Source: Bog-756 sp963830165
GTDB taxonomy: Bacteria > Actinomycetota > Acidimicrobiia > Acidimicrobiales > RAAP-2
NCBI GenBank assembly: GCA_963830165.1
Contig: CAWHKZ010000007.1
Coordinates: forward strand, 248,001-312,000
Length of the DNA: 64,000 bases
Direction of reading: 5' to 3'
The notes under the pieces are model-generated. The model saw only the letters and a program-made list of their open reading frames with translations, ran no database searches and was not told where the DNA came from. Each line of letters opens with the position of its first letter. Within the stretch, counting starts at the first letter, position 1. Below, piece by piece: positions 41,739 through 53,162 of this stretch. The position numbers and the translations under genes were made by a program.

Positions 41739-43752
41739 ATGGCCTCCCCTCTCCCGCTCCCGCTCTCGCCCGTCCCCAGCCCCGAGCTCGAACAGCTCGG
41801 CATCGACGTCATACGGGGCCTGGCCATCGACGCCCCGCGGGCGGCCAAGTCGGGCCATCCCGGGACGGCCATGGCGCTCGCCCCCCTGGCCCACGTGCTG
41901 TTCACCCGGGTGATGCGCCACGACCCGTCCGACCCCGACTGGCCCGACCGGGACCGGTTCGTGCTGTCCAACGGCCACGCCGCGATCCTGCTGTACTCCA
42001 TGCTCTACCTGACGGGCTACGGACTCACCCTCGACGACCTGAGGCGGTTCCGCTCCTGGGGCAGCCGGACACCGGGGCACCCCGAGCTCCACCACACGCC
42101 GGGGGTGGAGCTCACCACCGGCCCCCTCGGCCAGGGCTTCGCCAACGGCGTGGGCATGGGGATCGCCGAGCGGTGGCTGCGGGCCCACTTCTCGCCGGAG
42201 CTGTGCGACCACCACACCTACGTGATCGCCGGCGACGGCTGCCTGGAGGAGGGCATCTCCCACGAGGCGGCCTCCCTGGCCGGGCACCTCCAGCTCGGTC
42301 GGCTGGTCTACGTCTACGACGACAACCACATCACCATCGACGGGCCGACCGAGCTCAGCCTCGACGACGACCCGGCCGAGCGCTTCGCGGCCTACGGCTG
42401 GGACGTCGACGTCGTCGGCGAGGCGGCCAACGACGTCGACGCCCTCGAGGCCGCCCTGCTGCGGGCCCGGGCCCAGGAGGACCGTCCGTCGCTCATCGTC
42501 CTGCGCAGCCACATCGGCTACCCGGCGCCCCACCTGACCGACTCGGCGAAGGCCCACGGCGACCCGTTCAGCGACGAGGAGGCCCGCCTCACCAAGGAGA
42601 TCCTCGGCCTGCCCACCGACCAGACGTTCTGGGTGCCCGAGGACGTGGTGGAGATGTACCGCACGACCGTCCCGCGGGGCAGGCGATGTCCTCCGAGTGG
42701 GCGGCACGGCTGGCGGCCTGGGACGGCGACCGCGACCGGTGGGACGCCGCCCAGCGCGGCCACGGCATGTCCGGGTGGGAGGCGGGCCTGCCCAGCTTCA
42801 CCCCGGCCGACGGCCCGATGGCGACCCGCAGGGCCATCAAGGCGTGCCTCGACGCGACGGCCGACCAGCTGCCGGGCGTGATGCCGGGCAGCGCCGACCT
42901 GACCGGCAACACCGGCATGGCCCTGGCCGGGGCCACCGCCCAGTCGGTGGGCGACCCCGGCGGCAGCCAGATCCACTACGGCATCCGCGAGCACGCCATG
43001 GGGGCGATCATGACCGGCATGGCCGCCCACGGCGGCACCATCCCGGTGGGCGGAACGTTCTTCGTGTTCTCGGACTACATGCGCGGCGCGGTCCGCGTGG
43101 CCGCCATCTCCGGGGTCCACATCATCTACTCCTGGACCCACGACTCGATCGGCCTCGGCTACGACGGTCCGACCCACCAGCCCGTGGAGCAGCTGGCCGC
43201 CCTGCGGGCCATGCCGGGCCTCCGCCTGATCCGGCCCGCCGACGCCAACGAGACGGCGCAGGCCTGGCGGATCGCCGTCGACTCCGACGGGCCGACGGCC
43301 CTGGTCCTGTCCCGCCAGGACCTCCCCGTCCTGGCCGAGACCGTCGACCGGGCCGCCACCGGGGTGCCCGCGGTGCCTACGTGCTCGCCGACCCGGGCGG
43401 CGGGCCGGCCCAGGTGGTCCTCATCGGGACGGGCAGCGAGGTGTCGCTCTGCCTGGAGGCGGCCGCCCTGCTGGCCGAGGCGGGCACCCGGGCCCGCGTG
43501 GTGTCGTTCCCCTCGTGGGAGCTCTTCGCCCTGCAGGGCGACGACTACCGCGACGAGGTCCTGCCTCCCGGCATCCCCACCCTCTCCGTCGAGGCGGCGG
43601 CCACCTTCGGGTGGGAGCGGTACGCCGATGCCTCGGTCGGCCTCGACCACTTCGGCGCCTCGGCCCCCGGCGACGTCGTGATGCGCGAGTTCGGCTTCGA
43701 CCCCGTCCACGTCGCCGCCCGCGCCACCGAGTTGCTCGGCCGCACCGACTAG
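41739..43752 (+). CDS. tkt: Transketolase (two frameshifts)
   Basis: About 671 aa from ATG 41739. Thiamine-diphosphate enzyme of the pentose phosphate pathway. Motifs: 'IDAPRAAKSGHPGTAMALAP', 'DRFVLSNGHAAILLYSMLYL', TPP site 'IAGDGCLEEGISHEAASLAG', 'YVYDDNHITIDG', and in the pyrimidine domain 'FFVFSDYMRGAVRVAAISGV' and 'THDSIGLGYDGPTHQPVEQL'. Two one-base losses break the frame: at about 42686 (ggc(c)ag, 'RGQAMSSEW') and about 43370 (a C-run before 'RGAYVLAD'). First gene of tkt-tal-gnd-zwf-pgl. Confidence 0.93.
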
Positions 43753-43826
43753 ACCGGACACCACCGACCGAGGTGCACGGGCCGGGGCCCACCGGCCCAC
43801 CTCCACCGGACCCGAGAGGACCAACG

Positions 43827-44944
43827 ATGACCACACTGCAAGACCTCTACGACCAGCAGGGCCAGAGCCCGTGGCTCGACAACATGCGGCGGGACTGGCT
43901 CCAGGACGGCACCCTGGCCCACCTCGTCGACCAGGGCATCCGGGGGGTGACCTCCAACCCGACCATCTTCGCCAAGTCGATCAGCAGCCAGGACACCTAC
44001 GACGAGCAGTTCCGGTCGCTCATCCCCACCTCGTCGGTGGAGGACGCCTACTGGGACCTGGTGATCGCCGACATCGGCCACGCCCTGACCATCCTGCACC
44101 CCCTCTTCGTCAGCTCGGGCGGGGGCGACGGCTTCGTGTCGGTGGAGGTGGCCCCGTCGCTGGCCCACGACACCGCGGGCACCACGTCGGCCGCCCGCGG
44201 CCTGCACGAGCGGATCGACCGACCCAACCTCCTGGTCAAGATCCCGGCCACCCCCGAGTGCATCCCGTCGATCCGCCAGATGATCACCGAGGGGCGCAGC
44301 ATCAACGTCACCCTGATCTTCTCCCTCAGCCGGTACGCCGACGTGATCGAGGCCTACCTGTCCGGCCTCGAGGCGCTGGCCGGATCCGGTGTCGACGACC
44401 TCTCGCACGTGGCCAGCGTGGCGTCGTTCTTCGTCAGCCGGGTCGACACCGAGGTGGACAAGCGGATCGGGGCGGCCGTGGCGGCGGGCGGCGACGAGGG
44501 CCTGAAGCACCTGCGGGGCAAGGCGGCGGTCGCCCAGGCCCGCCTGGCCTACGCCCTGTTCACCGACCGCTTCTCCGGTCCCCGATGGGACGCGCTGGCC
44601 GCCCGGGGGCGCGCGTCCAGCGCCCGCTGTGGGCCTCGACGTCGACCAAGAACCCCGCCTACCCGGACTGTCTCTACGTCGACTCGCTGATCGGGCCGGA
44701 CACGGTCAACACCATGCCCGACGGGACGGTGGCTGACTTCCTCGCCCACGGCACGGTGGCCCGGACGGTGGACACCGACGACGCCGGTGCCCACGAGGTC
44801 ATCGACCGCCTGGCCGCCGCCGGCATCGACATGGAGGAGGTGGCCGGCGTCCTCGAGACCGAGGGCGTCGCCTCGTTCGCCGCCAGCTTCGACGATCTGA
44901 TGGACTCCCTCGAGAAGAAGGCGGCCACGCTGGCCGGCACGTGA
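43827..44944 (+). CDS. tal: Transaldolase (one frameshift)
   Basis: About 373 aa from ATG 43827, ribosome site gagagga. Transfers a dihydroxyacetone unit between sugar phosphates. 'GVTSNPTIFAKSISSQDTYD', 'LLVKIPATPECIPSIRQMIT' with the Schiff-base Lys region, 'NVTLIFSLSRYADVIEAYL'. One lost G in a G-run at about 44610 separates this part from 'PLWASTSTKNPAYPDCLYVD' and the C-terminal helix. Actinobacterial (TalB-like, about 370 aa) class. Confidence 0.93.
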
Positions 44945-44980
44945 CCGGGGTCGCCCCCGTCATGATCCCGCACCCGTCAC

Positions 44981-45009
44981 CCACCCCCACCCCCACCCCC
45001 ACCCCCACC
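44981..45009 (+). repeat. Hexanucleotide run (CCACCC) upstream of gnd
   Basis: Nearly five copies of the 6-bp unit ccaccc in the 79-bp gap between tal and gnd, ending 14 bp before the gnd start. Such runs can change length by slippage and alter spacing of a promoter or ribosome site. Confidence 0.8.
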
Positions 45010-45023
45010 GCAGAGGAGCACCC

Positions 45024-45955
<932 letters not shown>

Positions 45956-45959
<4 letters not shown>

Positions 45960-47507
45960 GCGCCGAGAGCGGTCCCACCGCACTGTCCAAGGCCCCGCCG
46001 GTCGCCCTCGTGATCTTCGGCGCGTCCGGCGACCTCACCCACCGCAAGATCCTCCCGGCCCTCGCCCGGCTGGCCGACCGGGGCGTGCTCGACGCCGGTT
46101 TCACGCTGATCGGCGTGGCCCGCACCACGTGGACCGACAAGGAGTTCCGCGAGCAGGTCACGGCCGCCACGCCCGGGTCGGGCGACACCTGGCGCACACT
46201 GACGGAGCGGTTCACGTACATCGCCGGCGAGTACGACCACCCGGACACCTTCGCCCAGCTGAAGGCGCGCCTCGACGAGGCCGACGAGGTCGACGGCACG
46301 GCCGGCAACCGCCTCTTCTACCTGGCCACCATCCCCTCGGTGTTCGGGCTCGTGGCCAATGCCCTGACCGCCCACGGGTGCGCGGCGTCGGTACGGGAGG
46401 ACTCGTTCTCGCGCATCGTGGTCGAGAAGCCCTTCGGCCGCGACCTCCAGAGCGCCCTCGAGCTCAACAAGGAGATGCACGCGGCCTTCGACGAGAGCCA
46501 GATCTACCGCATCGACCACTACATGGGGAAGGAGACGGTCCAGAACGTCCTCGCCCTGCGGTTCGCCAACGCGATCTTCGAGCCCATCTGGAACCGGCGC
46601 TACGTCGAGCAGGTGCAGGTGACCGTGGCCGAGAGCCTCGGCGTCGAGCACCGCGGCGGCTTCTACGAGACGGCCGGGGCGCTGCGCGACATCGTCCAGA
46701 ACCACGTGATGCAGGTCCTCGCCCTCACGCTCATGGAGTCGCCCACCAGCACCGACGCCGACCGCATCCGGGACGAGAAGGTCAAGCTGCTCCAGGCCAT
46801 CGACATCCCCACCCCCGACGAGGCCGTCGACAAGTCGGTGCGGGGCCAGTACGCGGCGGGCACCATCGACGGCGAGCCGGTCGTCGGGCTACCGCGAGGA
46901 GGAGGACGTGGCCCCCGACAGCACGACGGAGACGTACCTCGCCCTGCGGCTGCGGGTGGAGAACTGGCGCTGGGCCGGGGTGCCGATCTTCGTGCGGACC
47001 GGCAAGCGGCTGCCGGCCCGTGTCACCGAGGTGGCCCTGACCTTCCGCCAGGTGCCCTTCCTGCTCTTCGACCACCGGTCCAGCCGCGACCTGCGGCCCA
47101 ACACCCTCATCCTGCGGATCCAGCCGGACGAGGGGATCAGCCTCGAGTTCGGGGCCAAGGTGCCCGGCGAGCGGTTCCACCTGCGCTCGGTGGCGATGGA
47201 CTTCTCCTACGCCGAGGCGTTCGCCGGGGCCGAGGCGGCCGACGGCTACGAGCGGCTCCTGCACGACGCCATGGTGGGCGACGCCACCCTGTTCATCCGG
47301 TCCGACGAGGTCGAGCAGGCCTGGCGGATCGTCGACCCCTACCTCCAGGCGTGGTCGGAGCCGGGCGGTGGCCTCCACACCTACGCGGCGGGCACCTGGG
47401 GACCGCACATGGCCGACCTGCTGGTCGAGCGGTCGGGCGACGAGTGGCGCAACCCGGTGGTCGACCTCGAGCTGAGCGGCGGCCGACAGACCCAACTCGA
47501 GCAGTGA
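45956..47507 (+). CDS. zwf: Glucose-6-phosphate dehydrogenase (one frameshift)
   Basis: About 517 aa from ATG 45956. First step of the oxidative pentose phosphate pathway. Coenzyme motif 'IFGASGDLTHRKILPALARL', 'IVVEKPFGRDLQSALELNKE', active site 'ESQIYRIDHYMGKETVQNVL', 'VFVRTGKRLPARVTEVALTF'-type segment near the C-terminus. At about 46889 the frame changes: ggctac is read as gggctac, an extra G, joining 'GEPVVG' to 'YREEEDVAPDSTTETYLALR'. Unlike many actinobacteria, no opcA follows. Confidence 0.93.
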
Positions 47508-47523
47508 CCGGCGGGAGGGCGTC

Positions 47524-48217
47524 ATGAACGGCACGGTGCGTCTCGTCGACTCCGTGCCGGAGGCCTTCGCCGACCTCGTCGCCGCCGAGCTGGGCGCGGC
47601 CGGGGACGGCTACTCCCTCTTCCTCTCGGGCGGCGCCACGGCGGAGGAGTGCTACCGGGCCCTGGCCGGCCGGGCCGGGCTCCCCTGGTCCCGCGTCGAC
47701 CTCTACCTGGGCGACGAGCGGTGCGTGCCGCCCGACGACCCCGACTCCAACCACCGCATGATCACCGCGATCCTGCTCGATTCGGTCGGCCCGGTGCGCG
47801 ACGACCACCCGATGTACGTGTCGGGCCCGCCCGCCGACGCAGCCGCCGCCTACCAGCGCCTCGTGATGGCACTCGACCGGCCGGACCTGGTCCACCTCGG
47901 CCTCGGCCCCGACGGGCACACGGCCTCGCTCTTCCCCGGGTCGTCGGGGCTGGCCGACACCGATCCCGACCATCTGGTGGTGGCCAACACCGACCCCCAC
48001 GGGGTGAACCCCCACCCCGCGGATCACCCTCACCCTGGCCGGCATCGCCCGGGCCCGGCGCACGGTGGTGACCGTGGCCGGTGAGTCCAAGCGCACCGCC
48101 CTCGCCCGCGTCGCCGCCGGCGACGACCTGCCGGCCGGCCGCCTCACCGGCACCGATCTCCTGTGGCTGGTCGACGCCGACGCCCTCGGGGACCTGGAAC
48201 CCGACTCCGTCGGATGA
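47524..48217 (+). CDS. pgl: 6-phosphogluconolactonase (one frameshift)
   Basis: About 231 aa from ATG 47524 with gcgggagggcgtc upstream. Hydrolyses 6-phosphogluconolactone. 'GYSLFLSGGATAEECYRALA', 'WSRVDLYLGDERCVPPDDPD', 'NHRMITAILLDSVG', 'LVHLGLGPDGHTASLFPGSS'. At about 48019 an extra G (or two lost bases) separates 'NPHP' from 'RITLTLAGIARARRTVVTVA', the expected C-terminal part, which ends at 48217. Confidence 0.9.
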
Positions 48218-48265
48218 CCGACCGGCCAGGCCGAGCGTAGGGACACCTCCGGTAAGGTGACCTCC

Positions 48266-50642
48266 ATGCCCGCCATCTCCGGTCCCACCCGGACCTCCAC
48301 GCGGAGCGCCCCGCCCCGCGCCGAGCTGCTGGCCGCGCCGCTCGCCGAGCTCACCGCCCGCGCCTCGGCGGTGCGCGACGCCGCCTTCGGGACACGGATG
48401 ACCTTCTCGCCCAAGGTCTTCATCCCGCTCACCATGCTGTGCCGGGACCGCTGCGGGTACTGCACCTTCGCCAAGGCCCCGGCCCGCCTCGAGTCGCCCT
48501 ACCTCTCGATCGACGAGGTCCTCGACATCGCCCGGGCCGGCCGGGCGGCCGGCTGCCACGAAGCGCTCTTCACCCTGGGTGAGGGGCCCGAGGACCGCTA
48601 CCCGGCCGCCGCCGGGTGGCTGGCCGACCACGGCTACGGCTCGACGGTCGCCTACCTGGCCGCCGCGTGCGCCGCCGTGATCGAGGAGACCGGGCTGCTC
48701 CCCCACGCCAACGCCGGTGCGCTCGCCCGCGACGACCTGGCCCTGCTGCGGACGGTGTCGGCCAGCCAGGGGATGATGATCGAGTCGACCAACCCCGACC
48801 TCGACGCCCACCGGTCCGCCCCCGACAAGGTGCCGGCACGCCGGCTCGCCACCCTCGGGTACGCCGGCGAGCTGGCCATACCGTTCACCACCGGGCTGCT
48901 GGTCGGGATCGGCGAGTCCCGTGAGGACCGCCTCGACACCCTGGAGGCCATCGCGGCCAGCCACGCCCGGTACGGCCACGTCCAGGAGGTGATCGTCCAG
49001 AACTTCCTGCCCAAGCCGGGGACGTCGATGCACCGCCACCCGCCGTGCCCGACCGACGAGTTCCTCTGGACCGTCGCCGCGGCCCGGCTCGTGCTGCCCG
49101 ACGACGTCCACCTCCAGGCCCCGCCCAACCTCTCCGACGAACTCGGCCCGCTGGTGGCCGCCGGCATCGACGACTGGGGCGGTGTGTCGCCCGTGACCGC
49201 CGACCACGTCAACCCCGAACGGGCATGGCCGGCACTCGGCATCCTGCGGGCGGCGACGGAGGCCGCCGGCCACGTGCTCGCCCCCCGCCTGACCCTCTAC
49301 CCGTCCTACGCCCTCGACCCCGGGACCTGGCTCGACCCCGCGCTGCGGTTCCCGGTGCTCGACGCCTCCGACGCCGAGGGGCTCGGGCGCGACCACCCGT
49401 GGACGTCGGGGGGGGAGATGCAGCCGCCCGAGCTGCTCCCGCCCTTCGTCGCCGGAACGTCGACCGGGCGGCCCGCGGTCGTCACCCTGGCCTCGACCGG
49501 AGGGGCCGTGGCCGAGGTCCTGGCCGGCGTGCTCGAGGGCGAGTCGGTGGGCGAGGACGAGATCGTCACGCTGTTCGGCGCCCGCGGACCCGAGGTGCGG
49601 GCCGTCGCCGGGGTGGCCGACCAGCTCCGGTACGACATCGTGGGCGACGAGGTCACCTTCGTGGCCAACCGCAACATCAACTACACCAACGTCTGCACCT
49701 TCAAGTGCAAGTTCTGCGCCTTCTCCAAGGGGCCGCTCTCCCTCAACCTGCGGGGCACCCCCTACCTGTTGGAGCTCAGCGAGATCTCCGACCGGGTGGC
49801 CGAGGCCGAGGCCATGGGGGCCACCGAGGTCTGCCTCCAGGGCGGGATCCACCCCAACTTCGACGGCGACTACTACCTCGACGTCATCCGGGCCGTGCGC
49901 GAGGCGTCGACCACCATCCACATCCACGGGTTCACCGCACTGGAGGTCACCGAGGGCGCCCGCCGTTCCGAGCTGCCACTGGCCGAGTACCTGGTGCTCC
50001 TGCGCGACGCCGGCCTGCGGACGCTGCCCGGCACGGCCGCCGAGATCCTCGACGACGAGGTGCGTGCCGTCCTCTGTCCCGACAAGATCGACACCGAGCA
50101 GTGGCTGGAGGCCCACCGGGCCGCCCACTCGGTCGGTCTCAACTCCAACGTCACCATCATGTTCGGTGCCGTCGAGCAACCGCGCTCCTGGGCCCGGCAC
50201 CTGGTCCGGACCCGGGCGCTGCAGCTCGAGACGGGCGGCTTCACCGAGTTCGTCCCGCTGCCGTTCGTCCACATGGCCACGCCGCTCTACATCCAGAAGC
50301 GCTCGCGCCGCGGGCCCGACCTTCCGCGAGACGCTGCTCATGCACGCCGTCGGCCGCATCGCCTATCGGGGCGCCATCGACAACATCCAGCTGAGCTGGG
50401 TGAAGCTCGGTGTCGCGGGGGCCCGGCAGCTGCTGCGGGCCGGCGTCAACGACCTCGGCGGCACCCTCATCGACGAGAACATCTCGCGGGCCGCCGGCGC
50501 CAGCCACGGCCAGATGATGGATGCCGACGCCTTCCGGGCACTGGTCACCCCGCTCGGACGCACCCTGGCCCAGCGCACCACCCTGTACGGACGGGTCACC
50601 CACCCCGACGGGCAGGGCTCCGTGCTCGCCGGCGTCCGCTGA
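48266..50642 (+). CDS. fbiC: FO synthase CofGH (FbiC), fused radical SAM enzyme (one frameshift)
   Basis: About 792 aa from ATG 48266. Makes the deazaflavin FO for coenzyme F420 from tyrosine and a pyrimidine. CofG half: radical SAM cluster 'CRDRCGYCTF' (C-x3-C-x2-C), 'GMMIESTNPDLDAHRSAPDK'. CofH half starts at about residue 420: 'NRNINYTNVCTFKCKFCAFS' with the second cluster, 'EVCLQGGIHPNFDGDYYLDV'. At about 50315 an extra G (ggcccg read as gggcccg) separates 'IQKRSRR' from 'GPTFRETLLMHAVGRIAYRG'. The fused form is typical of actinobacteria. Confidence 0.95.
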
Positions 50643-50643
50643 C

Positions 50644-51723
50644 ATGAGCGGGTCGTCCTTCGAGGAGGGGGAGCTCGAGGCCGCCATCGACGGGTCGGGG
50701 GCGGGCGTGGTGCGCCAGGACGGGACCGGCGTCGAGGAGCTGGTGGCATCGGCCCGCACCCCCACCGAGCGGCGCCTCTACCGGTCGATGCTCGACACCG
50801 TCGCCTCCCTCGCCCGGACGGGCACCGACGTCATCGACCTGAAGGTGGCCGACACCGCCTTGGCCGAGATGGCCGAGGCGTTCCGGGTGTTCCAGCCGCT
50901 GCGGCGGCGCATGAAGGTGACGATCTTCGGCTCGGCCCGCACCGAGCCCGACCATCCCGCCTACCGCCAGGCCCGCGCCCTCGCCGCGGCCATGGCCGGA
51001 GCCGGGTGGATGGTGGTGACGGGCGCCGGCCCCGGGATCATGGCCGCCGGCATGGAGGGCGCCGGGCGCGACCAGTCGGTCGGTGTCAACATCCGGCTGC
51101 CCCACGAACAGGGGGCCAACCGGTTCATCGCCCAGGACCCCAAGCTGGTCGAGATGCGCTACTTCTTCACCCGCAAGCTGATGCTCCTGAAGGAGTCCGA
51201 CGGCTTCATCGTGCTGCCCGGTGGCTTCGGCACCCTCGACGAGGGCTTCGAGCTGCTGACCCTGCTCCAGACGGGCAAGGCCGAGCCGGCTCCGGTGGTG
51301 CTGCTCGACGTCCCCGGTGGGACCTTCTGGGACGGCTGGAGCCGCTTCCTGTCCGAGGAGGTCGAGCCCCGGGGTCTCGTGTCCTCCGACGACCGGGCCT
51401 TCTTCACCATCACCGACGACGTGTCGGCGGCCACCGCCGAGCTGCTCGGCTTCTACCGGAACTACCGCTCGTGCCGGTGGGTGGGTGACCTCCTGGTGCT
51501 GCGCATGTCGATCCTCCCCGACAAGACCCAGCTGGCCGACCTGAACCGTCGTTTCGCCGACATCGTGACCTCGGGCGTCATCCGCAAGGTCGACCCCCTG
51601 CCGCCCGAGCGGGCCGACGGTGACGTGCTCGACCTGCCGCGACTGGCCTTCCGCTTCGACAAGCGGCACTACGGACGGCTCCGCCAACTCATCGACGCCG
51701 TCAACGCCGTCGTCGGCGGCTAA
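50644..51723 (+). CDS. LOG-family (TIGR00730-like) nucleotide-binding protein
   Basis: 359 aa. Rossmann-like fold of the lysine-decarboxylase-like/LOG family: 'VTIFGSARTEPDHPAYRQAR', 'MVVTGAGPGIMAAGMEGAGR', and the hallmark 'LPGGFGTLDEGFELLTLLQT'. Small LOG enzymes release cytokinin-like bases from nucleotides; this larger form has extra N-terminal (about 85 aa) and C-terminal (about 90 aa) parts and unknown substrate. Starts one base after cofGH stops, so probably co-transcribed. Confidence 0.88.
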   Translation: MSGSSFEEGELEAAIDGSGAGVVRQDGTGVEELVASARTPTERRLYRSMLDTVASLARTGTDVIDLKVADTALAEMAEAFRVFQPLRRRMKVTIFGSARTEPDHPAYRQARALAAAMAGAGWMVVTGAGPGIMAAGMEGAGRDQSVGVNIRLPHEQGANRFIAQDPKLVEMRYFFTRKLMLLKESDGFIVLPGGFGTLDEGFELLTLLQTGKAEPAPVVLLDVPGGTFWDGWSRFLSEEVEPRGLVSSDDRAFFTITDDVSAATAELLGFYRNYRSCRWVGDLLVLRMSILPDKTQLADLNRRFADIVTSGVIRKVDPLPPERADGDVLDLPRLAFRFDKRHYGRLRQLIDAVNAVVGG

Positions 51724-52039
51724 CCCGGCCCCGCCCGGCCCGGGTGGTGTCAGGTAGCCGTGCGGGGGTCCCGGCCCGGGCGTCCCGGCGGTGGTGACGA
51801 CGGCCGGGTGCGGTGCCCGCGTCGCACACTCCCCCCGCCCACGGTGGCGCCGGCGGCGGCGAGGCGGGTGCGAGCACCCCGAACCGCTGGCCGAAGGCGC
51901 CGTCGGGAGGCGGGTCCTGGGACTCGACGCCCCGGTCGCGCACCAGGGCCGTCGGGATCCCCCTCGAGAACCACCGGGCCTCGTGGCGGCCGTACGGGTC
52001 GAGGCACCAGTTCTGCGCATGGATCGATGTGACACTCAT
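51701..52039 (-). CDS. Small protein of unknown function
   Basis: 112 aa from ATG 52039. The first 50 residues look real ('MSVTSIHAQNWCLDPYGRHE', 'ARWFSRGIPTALVRDRGVES', 'QDPPPDG') and recall small actinobacterial proteins with 'HExRWFSxGxPTxLVRDxGxE'. The rest is Arg/Pro/Ala-rich and overlaps the end of the LOG gene, so the true stop may lie earlier if a base is missing. A PHO-box-like repeat lies 20 bp upstream. Confidence 0.5.
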   Translation of the reverse strand: MSVTSIHAQNWCLDPYGRHEARWFSRGIPTALVRDRGVESQDPPPDGAFGQRFGVLAPASPPPAPPWAGGVCDAGTAPGRRHHRRDARAGTPARLPDTTRAGRGRVSRRRRR

Positions 52040-52058
52040 GCGCCGCAGATTACCGTAC

Positions 52059-52091
52059 GTTCACCTGCCGTTCATGTTTCTTTCACCTCCG
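52059..52091 (+). promoter_or_regulatory. PHO-box-like array of 11-bp direct repeats
   Basis: Three head-to-tail 11-mers: gttcacctgcc, gttcatgtttc, tttcacctccg, with a weaker fourth (tcacatcggag, to 52102). This matches the 11-bp GTTCACC-type unit bound by actinobacterial PhoP/RegX3. The only gene start nearby is the minus-strand gene at 52039; the repeats run antisense to it. The local AT content is raised. Confidence 0.55.
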
Positions 52092-52213
52092 TCACATCGG
52101 AGACACGTTGAGGACACCTTCGGGCCACCCATACGGCCCACCCCCTTCGGGGCCGCGGGCGGCCACCCGGCGTTGGGGCCACACGGCCGGGCCGACGACC
52201 GGGTGACCGACCG

Positions 52214-52735
52214 TCACGTCAGTACCGGCTCCTCCCCGGGTGGCACGGTCCCCGGGGGGAACCGGCCGAGCTCGGCGCCGACCGCCCTGCCGATGTTGGC
52301 CACGTGCAGGTGGATCTCGTCGAGCAGGTCGGTGGCCAGCTTGACCTGGGAGGTCAGCTCGGTGTTCTCCTGGATGAGCGTCTTGATCTCGTCGGTGTTC
52401 TTCTCGGTGTGGATGGCGATCTCCGAGGAGATGGCGTCGGCCCGCTTGGCCGCGATCAACAGGGCGGCGGCCTGGACCCCGGCCAGCATGGACAGGAACA
52501 GGTTGAGCAGGATGTACGGGTACGGGTCGAAGGGCTTCCCGTGGGCCACCTTGGCGATGACGAGCGAGTTGACCAGGGCCCACAGGATCATGGTGGCGAA
52601 GAAGCCGAACACGAAGGGCCACGAGCCCATGATGTTGCGCATCCGGTCGGCGGCCCGTTCCCCGAGCGACAGCTCGTCGCCGGACCGCACGCCGGGGTGC
52701 CGGTGCCAGTGGGTCTGCCAAGCGTCGTGGGCCAT
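52214..52735 (-). CDS. DUF1003 membrane protein
   Basis: 173 aa from ATG 52735. DUF1003 pattern: 'LSLGERAADRMRNIMGSWPF', helix 1 'FVFGFFATMILWALVNSLVI', 'FDPYPYILLNLFLSMLAGVQ' leading into helix 2 and 'AKRADAISSEIAIHTEKNTD'. A C-terminal coiled coil follows. The role of the family is unknown. Confidence 0.9.
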   Translation of the reverse strand: MAHDAWQTHWHRHPGVRSGDELSLGERAADRMRNIMGSWPFVFGFFATMILWALVNSLVIAKVAHGKPFDPYPYILLNLFLSMLAGVQAAALLIAAKRADAISSEIAIHTEKNTDEIKTLIQENTELTSQVKLATDLLDEIHLHVANIGRAVGAELGRFPPGTVPPGEEPVLT

Positions 52736-52838
52736 GGCCGATTGTCGCGCGGGGAGCACGGCGTGGCGGACGATCCGGACGGCGTCCGGTCCGACGGGGC
52801 CACTAGGTTGAGGGGGTCGAGGCGAGCGGAGGACGGCG

Positions 52839-53162
52839 ATGGAACCAGGGAATCGACGGCGCACCTGGCGCCGGGTGGCGTTCGTCGTCGCCCTGGCCAC
52901 CGTGACCAGCGAGGCGTTGATGCTGCGACGGCGCGGCTACGGCATCGCCGGATCGGTCGTCGTGCGCTGCCGAAGCGGCCACCACTTCACCACCCTGTGG
53001 ATCCCCGGGGTCTCGTTCACCTCGCTCCGGCTCGGGTTCTGGCGCCTCCAGTACTGCCCGGTCGGGCGGCACTGGTCGCTCGTCACCCCCGTGGCGTCCG
53101 GCGAGCTCACGCCCGGCGAGCGGGCTGCCGCCGCGACGGTGCATGGCCTGCCGCTGCCGTGA
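52839..53162 (+). CDS. Small membrane-anchored protein with Cys pair
   Basis: 107 aa from ATG 52839. N-terminal hydrophobic segment 'VAFVVALATVTSEALMLRRR', then 'VVVRCRSGHHFTTLWIPGVS' and 'RLGFWRLQYCPVGRHWSLVT'. The 'CRxGHxFTTxWIPG...RLQxCPVGxHW' pattern is, from memory, a conserved actinobacterial small-protein family, possibly metal binding through Cys/His. Overlaps the next gene by GTGA. Confidence 0.75.
   Translation: MEPGNRRRTWRRVAFVVALATVTSEALMLRRRGYGIAGSVVVRCRSGHHFTTLWIPGVSFTSLRLGFWRLQYCPVGRHWSLVTPVASGELTPGERAAAATVHGLPLP

Noticed and set aside
42680..42700. Programmed ribosomal frameshifting in tkt
   Set aside because: No slippery heptamer or following pseudoknot is evident, and similar one-base breaks occur in many unrelated genes, so sequencing error is more likely.
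47762..50359. 865-codon minus-strand frame opposite pgl and cofGH
   Set aside because: Shadow: repetitive Gly/Val/Arg/His composition and no motifs, opposite conserved radical SAM domains.
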